From contig NZ_RPOC01000008.1 of the NCBI RefSeq assembly GCF_003946915.1, forward strand, positions 124,001 through 188,000: a stretch of DNA of 64,000 bases, given 5' to 3'. The stretch comes from Flavobacterium ustbae (GTDB lineage: Bacteria; Bacteroidota; Bacteroidia; Flavobacteriales; Flavobacteriaceae). Of the stretch, positions 15,955 through 24,862 are shown piece by piece. Position 1 is the first letter of the stretch, and every line of letters starts with the position of its first letter. A program made the position numbers and the translations under genes. The notes below the pieces were generated by a model. That model saw nothing but the letters and a program-made list of their open reading frames with translations. It was not told where the DNA came from and made no database searches.

Positions 15955-16803
15955 TTAAAGATTTATCTGCGCGCCCTCCCAGCCAATAATGGCTGTTTTT
16001 CTGGTATTTCCCCACATGTAACCGCCAAATATTCCAGAAGACTGAATCACGCGATGACACGGAATCAAAAACGCAACAGGATTACTGCCAATCGCTGTTC
16101 CAACTGCTCTAGATGCATTTGGTTTCTGAATTTGATGTGCAATAGAACCGTAAGTAGAAAGCTGTCCCATTGGGATCTTTAACAAAGCTTCCCAAACTTT
16201 CAATTGAAAATCGGTTCCTTTTAAATGGAGTTTAATTTCGGATAATTTGCTCCAGTCGTTCTGGAAAATAAAAAGTGCATTTTGCTGTGCTAAATCCAGT
16301 TTTTTAGAAAATTGAGCATTCGGAAATTTATCTTTCAATGCAATAAATCCGATTGTTTCATTTTCGGCGAAAGCCATAAAACAAACGCCTTTTTGGGTAG
16401 AAGCCACAATGATATTTCCAAACGGACTTTCGGCAAAACTGTAATTGATGAAAAGGTTTTTTCCGCCGTTTTTGTATTCGGCTGGAGTCATTCCTTCGAT
16501 ATTTACAAACAAATCATGAAGACGGCTTGTTCCTGAAAGCCCAGTTTCGAAAGCAGTTTCAGAAATAGTTGCCTGATTTTCTTTCAGTAATTTTTTGGCG
16601 TGTTCGATACTGGTATATTGTAAAAATTTCTTCGGACTTGTTCCTGCCCATTCGCTAAAAAGCCTTTGAAAGTGAAACGGACTCAAATGTACTTTTTCGG
16701 CCACTTCATCAAGATTAGGCTGGTCTTTAAAATTTGCTTTGATATAATCTATAGCTTCGGCGATACGATTATAATTGATGGTTTCTTGTGTGTTCATCTT
16801 CAT
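15955..16803 (-). CDS. ada: AraC-type regulator fused to O6-methylguanine-DNA methyltransferase (Ada-like)
   Basis: A 282-residue protein. Residues about 10-110 form an AraC helix-turn-helix pair ('LDEVAEKVHLSPFHFQRLFSEWAGTSPKKFLQY', 'ISETAFETGLSGTSRLHDLF'). Residues about 125-282 are the alkyltransferase, with the suicide Cys in 'IPCHRVIQ' and the preceding 'PVAF' and 'GTAIGSNP' motifs intact. It lacks the Ada N-terminal zinc domain (E. coli Ada is 354 residues), so it cannot sense methyl-phosphotriesters as Ada does; a separate small Ada-domain gene lies downstream. It repairs O6-alkylguanine and probably also binds DNA. It is the first gene of the alkylation-repair group. ATG chosen at 'MKMNTQETINYNRI'; the second Met two codons on is equally possible. 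Confidence 0.92.
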   Translation of the reverse strand: MKMNTQETINYNRIAEAIDYIKANFKDQPNLDEVAEKVHLSPFHFQRLFSEWAGTSPKKFLQYTSIEHAKKLLKENQATISETAFETGLSGTSRLHDLFVNIEGMTPAEYKNGGKNLFINYSFAESPFGNIIVASTQKGVCFMAFAENETIGFIALKDKFPNAQFSKKLDLAQQNALFIFQNDWSKLSEIKLHLKGTDFQLKVWEALLKIPMGQLSTYGSIAHQIQKPNASRAVGTAIGSNPVAFLIPCHRVIQSSGIFGGYMWGNTRKTAIIGWEGAQINL

Positions 16804-16867
16804 TCCATTTTATAATACAAATATCGATTGGATTTAGAAGGTATAAAATCCGAAACTTGCTGTTCTT

Positions 16868-16955
16868 TTGCCACAAAGGCGCGAAGGCACGAAGATTTAA
16901 TTTTAATCTTTGTAATACCTAAAAAAACTTAGTGCCTTTGCGCCTTTGAGGCATT
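16868..16955. repeat. 88-bp palindromic repeat element
   Basis: Inverted arms of about 21 bp (GCCACAAAGGCGCGAAGGCAC against the complement of GTGCCTTTGCGCCTTTGAGGC) flank an AT-rich centre with its own small palindrome (AAGATTTAATTTTAATCTT). It lies between the GNAT gene and the Ada-like gene. An inner arm related to the one in the element at 60178 (GCGCCAAG...CTTTGCG) suggests a wider family. Confidence 0.8.
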
Positions 16956-16964
16956 AAAAAAAAA

Positions 16965-17426
16965 TCATAACTCCTTTTCCATTTTATAATTAATCAATTC
17001 AACGTTTTCGCGAATATTTTTTTGTTTAGCTTTGGCAACGAATCCTTTCTTTTCGAAGAATGGTTTTGCAGTGATGCTGATATCAGAAGTTAAAATTTTT
17101 GAGTTATGTTTTCTGGCTTCTAGTTCTAATTCGGCTAGGATTTTATCTGCAATTCCTTGTCGTTGAAAATCTTTGTGAATGTAGAAGAAATCTATATAAT
17201 TTCCGTCTTTTAAAGTTCCGAAACCTGCAATTTGATTTTCTATTATTGCTAATAAAACAAATTGATTTTGAATTACATCAATCCAGCGCTCTTTATTATT
17301 TACGCTTGAACTCCAAACATTTCTTTGTTCTTCATTATAATCGTTTTTACAAACAGATTGAATGGTTTGGAGATACAATTGTTGCATTTCTTCAAGGTCT
17401 GAAATTGTAGCTTTTTTGAAAATCAT
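16965..17426 (-). CDS. GNAT family N-acetyltransferase
   Basis: A 153-residue GNAT-fold protein: N-terminal 'IFKKATISDLEEMQQLYLQTI', central strand 'NQIAGFGTLKDGNYIDFFYIHKDFQRQGIADKIL' with the acetyl-CoA-binding Q-R-Q-G-I-A motif, and C-terminal 'AKPFFEKKGFVAKAKQKN'. The acceptor substrate cannot be told from sequence. It lies alone between the SMR transporter gene and a palindromic repeat. Confidence 0.88.
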   Translation of the reverse strand: MIFKKATISDLEEMQQLYLQTIQSVCKNDYNEEQRNVWSSSVNNKERWIDVIQNQFVLLAIIENQIAGFGTLKDGNYIDFFYIHKDFQRQGIADKILAELELEARKHNSKILTSDISITAKPFFEKKGFVAKAKQKNIRENVELINYKMEKEL

Positions 17427-17499
17427 TAAAATATTGATTTATAGTGTTATGTCGTTCGTGATAGTATCATTTGATAGTATCATACCGCAACGAAATGAT

Positions 17500-17832
17500 C
17501 TAATGCGCCACAGTTTTAGAAAAAACATTAATTACAATCACGCCAATTACGATTAATGCTAAACCAATAATGGCGGGTAAATCTGGAATTTCTTTGAAGA
17601 AAACAGCTCCAATAATCGTTATTAAAACTATCCCAACACCAGACCAAATTGCATAAGCAAACCCAACAGGAATGGTTCTGATAGCAAAACTCAAACAATA
17701 AAAAGCACCGCAATATCCAATTATGGTAATAATACTCGGAAGCAGTTTGGTAAATTCTTCTGATTTTTTTAATGCAGAAGTTGCGATGATTTCGAATACT
17801 ATCGCCAAGAATAAAAATAGAAAATTCTTCAT
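17500..17832 (-). CDS. Small multidrug resistance (SMR) family transporter
   Basis: A 110-residue four-helix membrane protein. The essential membrane Glu is present near residue 14 in 'IVFEIIATSALKKSE'. 'AFAYAIWSGVG' type spacing is seen as 'VGFAYAIWSGVGIVLITIIGAVFFKE', the conserved TM3 dimer region. Such proteins form dual-topology dimers that exchange protons for cationic drugs or guanidinium. Only one SMR gene is present, so a homodimer is expected. It cannot be assigned to the Qac-type or guanidinium-exporter subgroup with confidence. Confidence 0.9.
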   Translation of the reverse strand: MKNFLFLFLAIVFEIIATSALKKSEEFTKLLPSIITIIGYCGAFYCLSFAIRTIPVGFAYAIWSGVGIVLITIIGAVFFKEIPDLPAIIGLALIVIGVIVINVFSKTVAH

Positions 17833-17871
17833 AGTTTACTTTTTTACAAAGTTAAACTTTAATGTAGAATC

Positions 17872-18951
17872 TTATTTAAGAACTTCTTTTTTAAGCGAAA
17901 CACTAATTAGTTTATAACCGTTTTCTGTTCGCAAAAATTCAAAGTGATCTTGCCCGAAATCGGTTTTGTTTTTTGAGTTAATTACAATATCCATAGTTGG
18001 ATATTGCCAATCTTTTGATTCATTGCAATTGTTGAAATAAATATCGTATTCCTCAGATTCGTAAATGAATTGATTTAATCCATCAGAAGAAATAAAGTAA
18101 TCTGTCTTTTTAGAATTTAACTGCTGCAATTTTAGTTTTAAAAGAGTATAATTCTGCTCAATAAATTTAGACTTAGATTTGCTAATCCAGCCGTCGGGCT
18201 CTTTCCAATACGTGATTTTATCGAAAGAATATTTTTCTAAACTGGCTTTGGATAAATCAGTAAGGAAAGTGTTTTTTAGCCAATTTTTAAATTCTTTATC
18301 ATAATTAATAAATGAATAATAGAATCCGTCAATGCCTAGAAAATTGTCTCTTATTGCGTTTTTGCTTGGTTCTTTTGATTTTTCTAACGAATAAAAATTG
18401 AGATCGTTACTGTCTTTGAAGTTTTCAATCAAGATTTGATTATGGATATCTATAAGATATTCTTTTCCGCCTGTCCAGAAATAATGTTCTCCATCTTGTT
18501 TTTTTTCGGCATCTTTTAAAACTGCAATAATTCCATTATGAACTTTTGATACAACACTGTAATGAGCTGGAATTATAATTTTTCCTTCGCTGTTAAAAAT
18601 TCCCATTTTATCTGTTTTGCGATCTGTGAATCTAATGAAACCTTCATTTTCACAATCAGGACCATTGTCAAAAACATACAAACTGTCACGGCCAATTATT
18701 TTTCCTTGTTTGGTTAGATAATAGCTTTTCCATTTTCCGTTTTCTTCTTCAGAAACCGCAATGATATTTTCGAATTTTCGAGCAATTGTAAAACCTGTAA
18801 ATTTTGGTTCTATTTTTATTGTTCCATTTTTGTCTTTAAAACCAGTGAGGGTGGTGTCTTTGTTATAAAAAGAAGTCCAGATGTCATTGCTTTGAGCAAA
18901 GGCAGAAAAATTTAGAATAATAAGGATAGTAAGTATTACAGACTTTTTCAT
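17872..18951 (-). CDS. Exported WG-repeat-like hypothetical protein
   Basis: A 359-residue protein with a signal peptide ending at 'NFSAFAQ'. The N-terminal half carries WG/KWG-like repeats ('LTGFKDKNGTIKIEPKFTGF', 'KMGIFNSEGKIIIPAHYSVV'), short beta units typical of Bacteroidota periplasmic or surface proteins. The C-terminal half (about 190-359) has no recognised motif. Function unknown. It is followed downstream by the SMR gene and preceded by a small Cys-rich protein gene 11 bases upstream, probably on the same transcript. Confidence 0.72.
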   Translation of the reverse strand: MKKSVILTILIILNFSAFAQSNDIWTSFYNKDTTLTGFKDKNGTIKIEPKFTGFTIARKFENIIAVSEEENGKWKSYYLTKQGKIIGRDSLYVFDNGPDCENEGFIRFTDRKTDKMGIFNSEGKIIIPAHYSVVSKVHNGIIAVLKDAEKKQDGEHYFWTGGKEYLIDIHNQILIENFKDSNDLNFYSLEKSKEPSKNAIRDNFLGIDGFYYSFINYDKEFKNWLKNTFLTDLSKASLEKYSFDKITYWKEPDGWISKSKSKFIEQNYTLLKLKLQQLNSKKTDYFISSDGLNQFIYESEEYDIYFNNCNESKDWQYPTMDIVINSKNKTDFGQDHFEFLRTENGYKLISVSLKKEVLK

Positions 18952-18962
18952 AAAATGGTGTT

Positions 18963-19247
18963 TTATCTGATATGGCTCTCTAATTCATTATTTTTTGCTT
19001 CATCAAAACAATCGGCGCAAAGCATTTTAAAATCGGCTAAGCGTTGAAATGCTTCGGTCCATTCTTCGCCATTATCTAAAAGATATTGTTCGCACGAACT
19101 GCACCAGGCAATTTGGGGAAGATCTTCTTCGGCTTCAGAATAGAAAAATCCAACTTGAGTTTTTGTATTTATTGCTGTTGCGATATGAATGCAGGAGAAA
19201 GACATTTCTTTTGAGCCGTGAATATCACATATAATTTCTTCAATCAT
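18963..19247 (-). CDS. Small cysteine-rich probable zinc-binding protein
   Basis: A 94-residue acidic cytoplasmic protein with two C-x-x-C pairs ('WCSSCEQYLL' and 'LCADCFDEAK') and two further cysteines ('IICDIHG', 'FSCIHIA'), giving a likely structural zinc site. No family name is recognised. It starts 11 bases before the WG-repeat gene in the direction of transcription, so the two may be coexpressed. Confidence 0.68.
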   Translation of the reverse strand: MIEEIICDIHGSKEMSFSCIHIATAINTKTQVGFFYSEAEEDLPQIAWCSSCEQYLLDNGEEWTEAFQRLADFKMLCADCFDEAKNNELESHIR

Positions 19248-19328
19248 TTTTTGAGTTTTAAAAAGCTTCTACTCCAAATTTAAAGTTATAAAGTAAAAAA
19301 CCTGTAAATGTCTTGTTAAATTAAAGCG

Positions 19329-19463
19329 TTCTCGAAAATACGTATGCGTGAGGGATAGGAGGAAGCTACCGAAGTAGCCCGGATAGCCCGACCCCGATCT
19401 GATAAGTGGGCGAATAATCTTAAGGTATTTTGCCCACTTATCAGATTGGGGGCACGCCCTGAT
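19329..19463. repeat. Dispersed repeat with a 20-bp hairpin, in the gap 19248-19546
   Basis: A GC-richer block stands out from the AT-rich surroundings. It starts near GCGTGAGGGATAGGAGGAAG, continues with AGTAGCCCGGATAGCCCGAC and then a 20-bp stem (19392-19411 / 19432-19451, one G-T pair) with a 20-base loop, ending in GGGGGCACGCCC. The gap has no plausible coding frame. Similar 'GTGAGGGATAG...AGCCCG' blocks are, from memory, common in Flavobacterium genomes; their function is not known to me. Confidence 0.7.
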
Positions 19464-19466
19464 TAA

Positions 19467-19508
19467 TTTTAGATTTTAGATTTTAGATTTTAGATTTTAG
19501 ATTTTGGA
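19467..19508. repeat. Tandem TTTTAGA repeat downstream of the patatin gene
   Basis: Six or so head-to-tail copies of an AGATTTT unit are followed by GGAATTTGGGTTTTG-type sequence. It sits just beyond the patatin-gene stop codon. Slippage-prone, no coding effect expected. Confidence 0.75.
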
Positions 19509-19546
19509 ATTTGGGTTTTGAAATTTTGGATTTTTAAAAATGATCT

Positions 19547-21865
19547 TTATGGATTAAACGATAATCCGACACTAAAAAACAATCTTACCTTTTCGATATT
19601 ATTAATCCACGATGTATCAAAAATGATTGGGCCTAAGATGGATTGATAAGAGATTGAAGCTCCGCCTGATAATACAAGACTAGTGTCCATGTTTTCGTCC
19701 CATTTTCCTTTTGGATTAAAGGCATGATCCAGATATTCGTTAAAAGTGTCAAAGCCAACCGTTGCAATTTTAAAATGAGGTGTCAGATAAATTTTTCCTG
19801 TAATATTGATTTGAGACGCGAGTTTAACGCCCATGTATTGTGTGACATTGAGTTCGTCTTCGTGAAGGCCAGGAAATGAAAAACGATTACTGCCAGAGCT
19901 TGGTATAATGCCGCCTATGAAATATTTTGCAGCATAACCAAATCCTGAAAATGGAATATCATCTTCTTTGAGTTTATCCTGAAAAATAAAATAAGAATCA
20001 AACCCTACGATTCCTGTAATTTTCTTTTTTATAGGTAATCTCTTTTCAAAAGTAAAACCAAACTTGGTGTAACCGTTTGTTGAACCGGAAATGTTGGTTA
20101 AATCAGGATCAGAAAACGAGGTTTCGATATCGGTAAGGAATGATCGCGCTAGATTTGAATTTATAATGGTTCCTTCTGTAGCAAAGAAAACATTATCCAT
20201 ATCATTGTAGGAATAGTGCAAATTAAATTCGATATTGTTAAAACTGTAGTTGTTTATTGAAAGGGAGTTGGGATTATATTCTCGGTCATATTTTGGTTTT
20301 AGATTGGTGTAGCTGTAGTTTAACCCAAAACCGACATAGCTTTTCAGAGAGTTTAAATTCCTGTTTACTTCGTTATTGAATTCAAGAGTATTGTAAAGTA
20401 TATTGTCTGATGCTTTACCATTGATGTAAATTTCTTGTTTTAGAAAAGCTCCGTAACCTTCTGTTGCCCACCACCATTCTCTGCGTCCTCCAAAGTTTTT
20501 CTGATAATTGATTCTCACTTTTGGCTGTTCTGCGATATCGGCAGTTATGAGAAGGCGTGAAGCATCTGCGAGAATGTTTCTTCCTGTATAATTAAAAATG
20601 ATGCCGACTCCTCTGTAAGTGTCGTAATGTACAGAAGTACTAAGCTGGTTTTTGGCGCGTTCAAATCCAAATAAGTTGATTCCGAGTTTGTCTTTATCTT
20701 CTATGAAATAGCTGTACGTAATCTCTTCAAATAGATTAGTACCCATAGCACGGTTAATTCCTGCTATTAAATCTTTGGTGGTGTATTTTACATGTGTTTT
20801 AAGATTTGTTCTTCCTACAACCAAAGGCATGTTTTCTGGACTTATTTTTTTATAAATTATGGTGTCAAATACAAATTCTTTAGGCATTTGGGGTAATGCG
20901 TGAGTTCGTTGCGGAAATCCTTTTAGCTTTTCGGCTAAAGAGATTAAAGCCGGAAGATTTTGATTTGTGGCTATTTTACCGTCTTTGTAGATTTCATTGC
21001 TTTTTGCAAAATCAGCGGTTGAGAATCTTAAATTGGGGAAATGATCTACTAATATATTACAAAGATCGCGGTTTGCAGGATTTTTAATATTACTCGGAAA
21101 CATACTGGTTTGCATTAACACTGTCATAATGTTATTCAGTTTGTCCAAAGGTTCCATTCCGCCTCCTACGTCACTTCCAATGATAATGTCGGCTCCCATT
21201 TGTTTGGCAACATCAGTCGGGAAATTATTTAACACTCCACCGTCTACCAATATTGATTTTCCGTAAGGCATTGGCTTGAAAATAGCAGGCAGTGACATAC
21301 TGGCTCTCATTGCATAAGCTAAATTTCCTTTGCTTAAAATTACCTCTTTTCCCTCTACTAAGTCTGTGGCCATGGCTCTAAAAGGTATTGGAAGGCTGTC
21401 AAAATCTTTTACATTATAAACAGGGAAGGTTAATTCGGAAAGATATTCTCTTAGATTTTGATCATTTAAAAGGGAACCAATACTGTTCAGTTTTCCGTCT
21501 TTAACACCTATTCCGACTAAATATCTTTGAAATTCTCTTTTTTCTTCTACACTTACAGATCGTAAGGATTGACCTCCGCCCAAAAGTTTGTCCCAATAAA
21601 TATTTTTGGTAATTTTCTCGATACTATCACCAGAATATCCCATTGCGTATAGACCGCCAATAATACTTCCCATACTATTTCCAACAATAAGATCGGGAAC
21701 AATATGTAGTGAATCCAATTTTTGTAAAAGCGGAATGTGTGCAATTCCTTTTGCGCCGCCACCACTTAATACTAGTACGACTTTGGGCTTTTTTTCCTGA
21801 GAAAAAATTATATGCGGAAGACTTAGTAAAAAGAAGAAAACGAATAAATAAGATATTTTTTTCAA
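19547..21865 (-). CDS. Patatin-like phospholipase with C-terminal outer-membrane beta-barrel
   Basis: A 772-residue protein with a signal peptide ending near 'HIIFSQ'. Residues about 28-230 are a patatin domain: oxyanion loop 'SGGGAKGIAHI', catalytic Ser in 'GNSMGSIIG' and the Asp of the dyad in 'DGGVLNNFP'. A POTRA-like segment follows (about 340-390) and then a surface-antigen/Omp85-type beta-barrel (about 400-772) with repeated aromatic strands. The organisation matches Pseudomonas PlpD-type (type Vd) autotransporters, except that the domain appears to stay anchored. It would hydrolyse acyl lipids at or beyond the outer membrane; substrate unknown. Confidence 0.9.
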   Translation of the reverse strand: MKKISYLFVFFFLLSLPHIIFSQEKKPKVVLVLSGGGAKGIAHIPLLQKLDSLHIVPDLIVGNSMGSIIGGLYAMGYSGDSIEKITKNIYWDKLLGGGQSLRSVSVEEKREFQRYLVGIGVKDGKLNSIGSLLNDQNLREYLSELTFPVYNVKDFDSLPIPFRAMATDLVEGKEVILSKGNLAYAMRASMSLPAIFKPMPYGKSILVDGGVLNNFPTDVAKQMGADIIIGSDVGGGMEPLDKLNNIMTVLMQTSMFPSNIKNPANRDLCNILVDHFPNLRFSTADFAKSNEIYKDGKIATNQNLPALISLAEKLKGFPQRTHALPQMPKEFVFDTIIYKKISPENMPLVVGRTNLKTHVKYTTKDLIAGINRAMGTNLFEEITYSYFIEDKDKLGINLFGFERAKNQLSTSVHYDTYRGVGIIFNYTGRNILADASRLLITADIAEQPKVRINYQKNFGGRREWWWATEGYGAFLKQEIYINGKASDNILYNTLEFNNEVNRNLNSLKSYVGFGLNYSYTNLKPKYDREYNPNSLSINNYSFNNIEFNLHYSYNDMDNVFFATEGTIINSNLARSFLTDIETSFSDPDLTNISGSTNGYTKFGFTFEKRLPIKKKITGIVGFDSYFIFQDKLKEDDIPFSGFGYAAKYFIGGIIPSSGSNRFSFPGLHEDELNVTQYMGVKLASQINITGKIYLTPHFKIATVGFDTFNEYLDHAFNPKGKWDENMDTSLVLSGGASISYQSILGPIIFDTSWINNIEKVRLFFSVGLSFNP

Positions 21866-21992
21866 AGTATAGTGGTTATGTCGTTGAAAATTAGAGGCTT
21901 ATTTTTTTGGGGTAATTAAAAGTATGGAGATATTTATAAACGTGCAATTTTTTGAAAGAAATCTTTATTAGATACCATTTGTATACAAAACA

Positions 21993-22025
21993 AAACCCGA
22001 CAAGTTTTTAAAACTTGTCGGGTTT
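21993..22025 (-). terminator. Rho-independent terminator after ahcY
   Basis: A perfect 16-bp stem (AAACCCGACAAGTTTT) with a one-base centre, followed on the minus strand by TGTTTTG. It lies 44 bases after the ahcY stop. Confidence 0.88.
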
Positions 22026-22068
22026 AAGATATATTTCTAAAAATCAGAAATCTACAATCTTAAATCTA

Positions 22069-23385
22069 TTAATATCTGTAGTATTCTGGTTTGAATGGAC
22101 CTTGAACTTCAACGCCAATATAAGCAGCTTGATCTTCACGTAAAGTTTCCAATTCAACGCCTAATTTTGCTAAGTGTAAAGCAGCAACTTTTTCATCTAA
22201 ATGTTTTGGTAACATGTAAACTTCGTTTTTGTAAGCTGCGCTGTTATTCCATAATTCGATTTGAGCCAAAGTCTGGTTTGTAAATGAGTTACTCATTACG
22301 AAACTTGGGTGACCTGTAGCACAACCAAGGTTTACTAAACGACCTTCTGCCAAGATAATGATATCTTTTCCAGCGATAGTATATTTGTCAACTTGAGGTT
22401 TGATTTCGATTTTAGAAGCACCGTGGTTTTTGTTTAACCAAGCCATGTCGATTTCGTTATCAAAGTGTCCGATGTTACAAACAACAGTTTTGTCTTTCAT
22501 TTTTTCGAAGTGGCTTCCCACAACGATATCTTTATTTCCTGTAGTTGTAATGATGATATCAGCATTAGCAATTACAGTATCTAATTTTTTAACTTCGTAA
22601 CCGTCCATTGCAGCTTGTAAAGCACAGATTGGATCGATTTCAGTAACTGTTACGATAGAACCAGCACCTCTAAAAGAAGCGGCAGTTCCTTTTCCTACGT
22701 CACCGTATCCGCAAACAATAACTCTTTTTCCAGCTAACATTAAGTCAGTTGCACGACGAATTGCGTCTACAGCAGATTCTTTACATCCGTATTTGTTATC
22801 AAATTTAGATTTAGTAACAGAATCGTTAATGTTGATTGCAGGCATTGGAAGAGTTCCCGCTTTTACTCTTTCGTAAAGTCTGTGAACACCAGTTGTAGTT
22901 TCTTCAGAAAGACCTTTAATTCCAGGAACCAATTCTGGGAAACGATCGATAACCATGTTTGTTAAATCTCCACCGTCATCCAAAATCATGTTCAATGGTT
23001 TTCTGTCTTCACCAAAGAATAAAGTTTGCTCAATACACCAGTCAAATTCTTCTTCATTTAAACCTTTCCAAGCGTAAACTGAAATTCCAGCAGCAGCAAT
23101 TGCAGCAGCAGCTTGATCCTGAGTAGAGAAAATGTTACAAGAAGACCAAGTAACCTCAGCACCAAGAGCAATTAAAGTTTCGATCAAAACAGCAGTTTGG
23201 ATAGTCATGTGAAGACATCCAGCGATACGAGCTCCTTTAAGTGGCTGCTCATCTTTATATTCAGCGCGAAGTGCCATTAAACCTGGCATTTCAGCTTCAG
23301 CTAGTTCAATTTCTTTTCTTCCCCAAGCCGCTAGAGAAATATCTTTTACTTTGAAAGCCACATATGGCGTAGTTGTAGTACTCAT
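22069..23385 (-). CDS. ahcY: Adenosylhomocysteinase (S-adenosylhomocysteine hydrolase)
   Basis: A 438-residue cytoplasmic enzyme that splits S-adenosylhomocysteine into adenosine and homocysteine, closing the methylation cycle. Family landmarks: '[21 protein letters not shown]', '[17 protein letters not shown]', the NAD-binding '[24 protein letters not shown]', and the C-terminal '[10 protein letters not shown]' whose Lys and Tyr reach the NAD of the partner subunit. The substrate-binding '[25 protein letters not shown]' is intact. It is monocistronic, with a terminator after it and a palindromic repeat upstream. A TAAATTTG element at 23418-23425 could be its -7 box. Confidence 0.97.
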   Translation of the reverse strand: MSTTTTPYVAFKVKDISLAAWGRKEIELAEAEMPGLMALRAEYKDEQPLKGARIAGCLHMTIQTAVLIETLIALGAEVTWSSCNIFSTQDQAAAAIAAAGISVYAWKGLNEEEFDWCIEQTLFFGEDRKPLNMILDDGGDLTNMVIDRFPELVPGIKGLSEETTTGVHRLYERVKAGTLPMPAININDSVTKSKFDNKYGCKESAVDAIRRATDLMLAGKRVIVCGYGDVGKGTAASFRGAGSIVTVTEIDPICALQAAMDGYEVKKLDTVIANADIIITTTGNKDIVVGSHFEKMKDKTVVCNIGHFDNEIDMAWLNKNHGASKIEIKPQVDKYTIAGKDIIILAEGRLVNLGCATGHPSFVMSNSFTNQTLAQIELWNNSAAYKNEVYMLPKHLDEKVAALHLAKLGVELETLREDQAAYIGVEVQGPFKPEYYRY

Positions 23386-23417
23386 TTATATTATATTTGT
23401 ATATGTATAATTTTTTG

Positions 23418-23425
23418 CAAATTTA
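23418..23425 (-). promoter_or_regulatory. Probable -7 promoter element of ahcY
   Basis: Read on the minus strand this is TAAATTTG, matching TAnnTTTG, 33 bases before the ahcY ATG. No convincing TTG at -33 was found, so confidence is moderate. Confidence 0.45.
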
Positions 23426-23516
23426 CATAATACCTTTTTAATTTTGTAACTTTCCGTAAGATTTGTGAAATCTTTAATTTATTAATCTTTAGAATGTTAG
23501 TTTGAGAATCGTTTTT

Positions 23517-23700
23517 AACCATATAAGTGATATAAGTTCATTTAAAAAAGATTCTGGACTGTGTGTTTTAAACCATAAAGCGATATAAGTTCATTTAAAA
23601 AAAGATTCTTAACTATGCAGATTTATTAAGAATGCTTAAATTTACTTAACACATATTTTTAAACCCAAAGTAATATTTCCTTATATGACTTATATGGTTT
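23517..23700. repeat. Composite palindromic repeat: two direct 39-bp copies and an inverted end
   Basis: The gap 23386-23726 has no gene. It holds two direct copies of a 39-bp unit starting AACCATATAAGTGATATAAG and AACCATAAAGCGATATAAG (23517 and 23571), both ending in TTTAAAAAAAGATTCT. The right end (23679-23700) is the inverted form, TTATATGACTTATATGGTTT. The same terminal motif bounds the element at 60178-60340 and occurs in the array at 59831. Confidence 0.85.
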
Positions 23701-23726
23701 AAAAAGACAATAATAAACAATTCAAA

Positions 23727-24359
23727 ATGCCTTTATTTCAAACGATACAATTCAACGAAAACACTAAAATTTTAATTTGGAAGATTACAGAATCTTTTGA
23801 CGAATTGTATAGTCAGGTAACTTTAAAAGAAAAGACCCAGCGAAGATTGGACGGAATGAAATCTGAAATGCATCAGCGTGCTTTTCTAAGTGTAAGAATG
23901 CTGATTCAGGAAATGGGTTTTACCGATAAAGATTTGCATTATGATGAATTCGGAAAACCGTATTTTGACTGTCATAATTATATTTCTATTACGCATTCAT
24001 ATAATTATGCTGCGATAATTATTAGTGAAGAAACGGTAGGAATTGACATGGAACTGCAGCGCGAAAAAATCATCAGAATTGCAGATAAATTTACCGATTA
24101 CGAATGCAGTTATCTGCAACCTGATTTTACCGATGATTATATTAAGAAGTTAACCGTAATCTGGGGAGCGAAAGAGGCTATTTTTAAAATTAGAAACGAA
24201 AAAGGAATCAGTTTTAAAGATCACATTCGCGTTGAAGATTTTTCTCTAAACGAAAAACAGACTTCGGCGAGTCTGTATTTTGATGATTTAATTTTACATT
24301 TTGAAGTGCATTATCTCGAAATTGAGAATTTTACGTTGGTTTATGCGTTTCAGAAATAG
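23727..24359 (+). CDS. 4'-phosphopantetheinyl transferase superfamily protein
   Basis: A 210-residue Sfp-type enzyme. The Mg/CoA motifs are 'VGIDMELQREKIIRIADKF' (G-I-D-x-E) and 'LTVIWGAKEAIFKI' (W-x-x-K-E-A), with an upstream 'YISITHSYNYAAIII' block. It transfers phosphopantetheine from CoA to a Ser of acyl-carrier or peptidyl-carrier proteins. No carrier or polyketide genes are nearby, so the partner is probably housekeeping ACP or a distant pathway. Confidence 0.9.
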   Translation: MPLFQTIQFNENTKILIWKITESFDELYSQVTLKEKTQRRLDGMKSEMHQRAFLSVRMLIQEMGFTDKDLHYDEFGKPYFDCHNYISITHSYNYAAIIISEETVGIDMELQREKIIRIADKFTDYECSYLQPDFTDDYIKKLTVIWGAKEAIFKIRNEKGISFKDHIRVEDFSLNEKQTSASLYFDDLILHFEVHYLEIENFTLVYAFQK

Positions 24360-24414
24360 TTTTAAATGATAAAATTTAATATAATATTTCAATTTAAAAC
24401 TATTGCTAAAAATT

Positions 24415-24460
24415 ATAAAGCCTTAGCACCTTAGAATCTCAGCATCTTAGAACCTTTAAA
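24415..24460. repeat. Short dispersed repeat (CTTAGAACCTT family)
   Basis: The stretch CCTTAGCACCTTAGAATCTC and following bases repeats a CTTAG motif four times. Its reverse complement shares AAGGTTCTAAG with the signal-peptide region of the TonB receptor gene at 30103, which suggests one repeat family in both places. Confidence 0.5.
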
Positions 24461-24463
24461 AAA

Positions 24464-24862
24464 CTAAACCTCACTCTCTTTCTGACGATGCTTAAACATA
24501 CTCATATATAAAAAAGTACTCATTTTTCTAGCACGTCTTTTTAGGGTATCGGCATTTTCGCCTTCAAAATATTCATCAATGGTTTGAAACCAATGATTGA
24601 GCCAAATTCCAAATTCGTTTGCTGTGATTTTTTCGTCAAAATGAGCGTCAACTTCATTGTGAACGGCATGCGGATTTCCTTTGTATTTGCGAACACCAAA
24701 CAGATTGGTTTCCCAAAAATCTGTTAGTTTTTCGAGATGCGCTTCCCAATCAGAAATCATTTCATTAAAATAAAAGCCGATTTCTTCATCGGCTCTTATT
24801 TTATCATAGAAATGGTTAACTAGAAAATTTACGTCAGCTCTGTTTTCTATTTGTTTTTTCAC
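24464..24862 (-). CDS. Group III truncated haemoglobin
   Basis: A 132-residue globin that matches group III truncated haemoglobins: 'VNFLVNHFYDKIRADEEIGFYFNE' (helices A/B), 'LEKLTDFWETNLFGVRKYKGNPHAVHN' with the proximal-side His region, and 'FGIWLNHWFQTIDEYFEG'. It begins with GTG, and that GTG overlaps the upstream gene's TGA as GTGA, so translation is coupled. Group III proteins bind oxygen, NO and other ligands; their role is not well settled. Control by the neighbouring Crp/Fnr regulator through the palindrome at 25194 is proposed. Confidence 0.93.
   Translation of the reverse strand: MKKQIENRADVNFLVNHFYDKIRADEEIGFYFNEMISDWEAHLEKLTDFWETNLFGVRKYKGNPHAVHNEVDAHFDEKITANEFGIWLNHWFQTIDEYFEGENADTLKRRARKMSTFLYMSMFKHRQKESEV

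Noticed and set aside
15866..16060. A 64-residue minus-strand reading frame inside the Ada-like gene region
   Set aside because: It lies in another frame over the end of the Ada-like gene and a repeat, and it has no conserved motif.
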